NCBI RefSeq assembly: GCF_044360475.1
Contig: NZ_CP043494.1
Coordinates: 8,990,001-9,054,000 of the forward strand
Length of the DNA stretch: 64,000 nt
Direction of reading: 5' to 3'
Origin: Archangium minus
GTDB taxonomy: Bacteria; Myxococcota; Myxococcia; Myxococcales; Myxococcaceae
Part shown: positions 62,963 through 64,000 of the stretch, piece by piece
Numbering within the stretch: position 1 is the first letter of the stretch
Layout of the letters: the number at the start of each line of letters is the position of its first letter
The notes under the pieces: generated by a model
Told to the model about the DNA's origin: nothing
The model's input: the letters and a program-made list of their open reading frames with translations, nothing else
Database searches by the model: none
Translations under genes and position numbers: made by a program

Positions 62963-64000
62963 CCCTTCCCTCCGTTGGCCACCACGTTGGGGCTGGCCGT
63001 CCCCGCGCCGGGCGTGGGCGCTTCGTCGAGCCCGAAGAGCTCGGCGGCGGCTCCCGCCAGCCGATTGCCCTCGTGCTCGGGACCCACCGCCCTCAACCGG
63101 GCCGTGGGCTCGTGCAGCAACTTGTTGACGATGGCACGCGCCATGGCCTCGACGCTCTTGCGCTGCTTGTCGGTGAGGCCGTCGCCAATGGCAGCGAGCG
63201 TACGCTCCACCTCGGCGCGGGCAATGGCCTCACCGCGCTGGCGCAGCTGAGCGAGCACGGGCACACCGTTGCGCACGGCCCGCTCGCGCACGAAGCGAGC
63301 CACTTCCTGGGCCACCAGCACGCCCGCCTTCTGCGCTTCCTCGGCGCGGGCGGCGGCGTTCTCCGCGACGAACTTCTGGATGTCGTCCACGTCGTAGGCG
63401 TGCACCCAGTCCAGCTCCCCCACCTCGGGGGCGATATCGCGCGGCACGGCCAGGTCCACCATGAAGAGCGTCCGGTGCTTGCGCGCCTTGGCCACCGCGG
63501 CCACGTTCTCCTTGGTGAAAATGGGCACCGGCGACGCCGTGCTGCACACCACCACGTCCGCCGCGGTGAGCAACGTGAAGAGCTCCTCGAAGGGACGCGC
63601 GGTGGCGCCCACCTCGGCCGCGAGCGCCTCGGCACGGGCCAGGGTGCGGTTGGCCACGAAGAGCCGGGTGGCGCCGGCCTGCTTCAGGTGACGCGCGGCC
63701 AACTCCGCCATCTCGCCCGCGCCCACCAGCAGCACCGTCTTGTCCCCGAGCCCGTCGTACACCTTGCTCGCGAGCGCCACAGCCGCGCTGGCCATGGAGG
63801 TGGCGGCCCGGCCAATGGCCGTCTCCGTGCGCACCCGCTTGGCGCAGCCGAAGGCCGAGGCACACACGCGCGTCAACTCGCCACGAACCGCGCCCGCGCC
63901 CTGGCCCCGCTCGAAGGCGTCCTTCACCTGACCGAGGATCTGCGCCTCGCCCAGCACCATGGAGTCCAGGCTGGCCGCCACCCGGAACAGGTGGACCAGC
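62959..64000 (-). CDS. hemA: Glutamyl-tRNA reductase (partial, 5' end outside the window)
   Basis: The frame runs off the window edge; the first visible residues LVHLFRVAASLDSMVLGEAQILGQVK are internal in HemA, so the N-terminal domain with the catalytic Cys is not present. Visible parts are the NADPH-binding domain (VLLVGAGEMAELAARHLKQAG, ANRTLARAEALA, VVVCSTASPVPIFT) and the C-terminal dimerisation helices (QRKSVEAMARAIVNKLLHEPTARL). It reduces glutamyl-tRNA to glutamate-1-semialdehyde, the first step of C5 heme synthesis. The substrate tRNA-Glu genes are at 35.5 kb in this window. Confidence 0.95.
   Translation of the reverse strand, partial: LVHLFRVAASLDSMVLGEAQILGQVKDAFERGQGAGAVRGELTRVCASAFGCAKRVRTETAIGRAATSMASAAVALASKVYDGLGDKTVLLVGAGEMAELAARHLKQAGATRLFVANRTLARAEALAAEVGATARPFEELFTLLTAADVVVCSTASPVPIFTKENVAAVAKARKHRTLFMVDLAVPRDIAPEVGELDWVHAYDVDDIQKFVAENAAARAEEAQKAGVLVAQEVARFVRERAVRNGVPVLAQLRQRGEAIARAEVERTLAAIGDGLTDKQRKSVEAMARAIVNKLLHEPTARLRAVGPEHEGNRLAGAAAELFGLDEAPTPGAGTASPNVVANGGKG

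Overview
This is GC-rich DNA whose gene content points to a myxobacterium, most likely in the Cystobacterineae (Archangium/Cystobacter/Myxococcus side of Myxococcota). The main clues are two metalloproteases ending in MYXO-CTERM-type sorting tails, many two-component and Ser/Thr kinase proteins, a chemosensory operon resembling Myxococcus Che4, very dense packing with GTGA/ATGA stop-start overlaps, and a large complement of secreted or envelope proteins. The species is an inference. No CRISPR array, prophage, plasmid origin or rRNA operon was seen.

Layout. 1-1970: 3' part of a large GAF/histidine kinase protein, cut by the window edge. 2075-10787: a three-gene minus-strand operon encoding a secreted SH3b protein, a 1665-residue protein with a C39-like cysteine peptidase domain plus an M23-like domain, and an 836-residue protein with a C-terminal lytic-transglycosylase-like domain; the two large proteins lack signal peptides. 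11043-13661: a secreted TldD-like protease and an SDR oxidoreductase. 13759-17220: UDP-sugar dehydrogenase and a heparinase II/III-like protein (polysaccharide metabolism). 17404-20022: an ATPase-poor histidine kinase-like protein, then a complete IS4/IS50-like element with 9-bp target duplication inserted in a palindromic repeat. 20051-27965: a DedA protein and a six-gene chemosensory operon (CheW, CheR-TPR, MCP, CheY, CheW, CheA-REC) without CheB.

28208-30842: a Ser/Thr kinase with PEGA-like and TonB-like C-terminal domains, convergent with a HAD phosphatase. 30855-33318: a three-gene operon with two tandem MYXO-CTERM matrixin-like proteases. 33431-35772: gltX, a small secreted protein, tRNA-Gln(CUG) and two identical tRNA-Glu(CUC) genes with hairpin terminators. 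35797-39447: response regulator, hybrid kinase, a small membrane protein, a DUF2795 protein and a 70-residue hydrophilic protein. 39509-43278: pyruvate dehydrogenase E1alpha, E1beta and E2. 43429-47990: HAD hydrolase, unknown membrane protein, GlpT/UhpT-like transporter, Nudix hydrolase.

48111-54187: an operon for an UshA-like nucleotidase lipoprotein, a second large lipoprotein and an outer-membrane barrel, closed by a strong terminator. 54334-59193: VOC protein, TldE/PmbA, Tat-exported TldD lipoprotein and a LamB-like porin. 59304-64000: a GspE/PilB ATPase and hemA(partial)-hemC-hemD.

Taken together the window mixes housekeeping (gltX/tRNAs, PDH, heme synthesis) with signalling and a rich envelope/secreted-hydrolase repertoire that would suit a predatory, surface-living bacterium. 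The most unusual block is the cell-wall-hydrolase operon at 2-10.8 kb.
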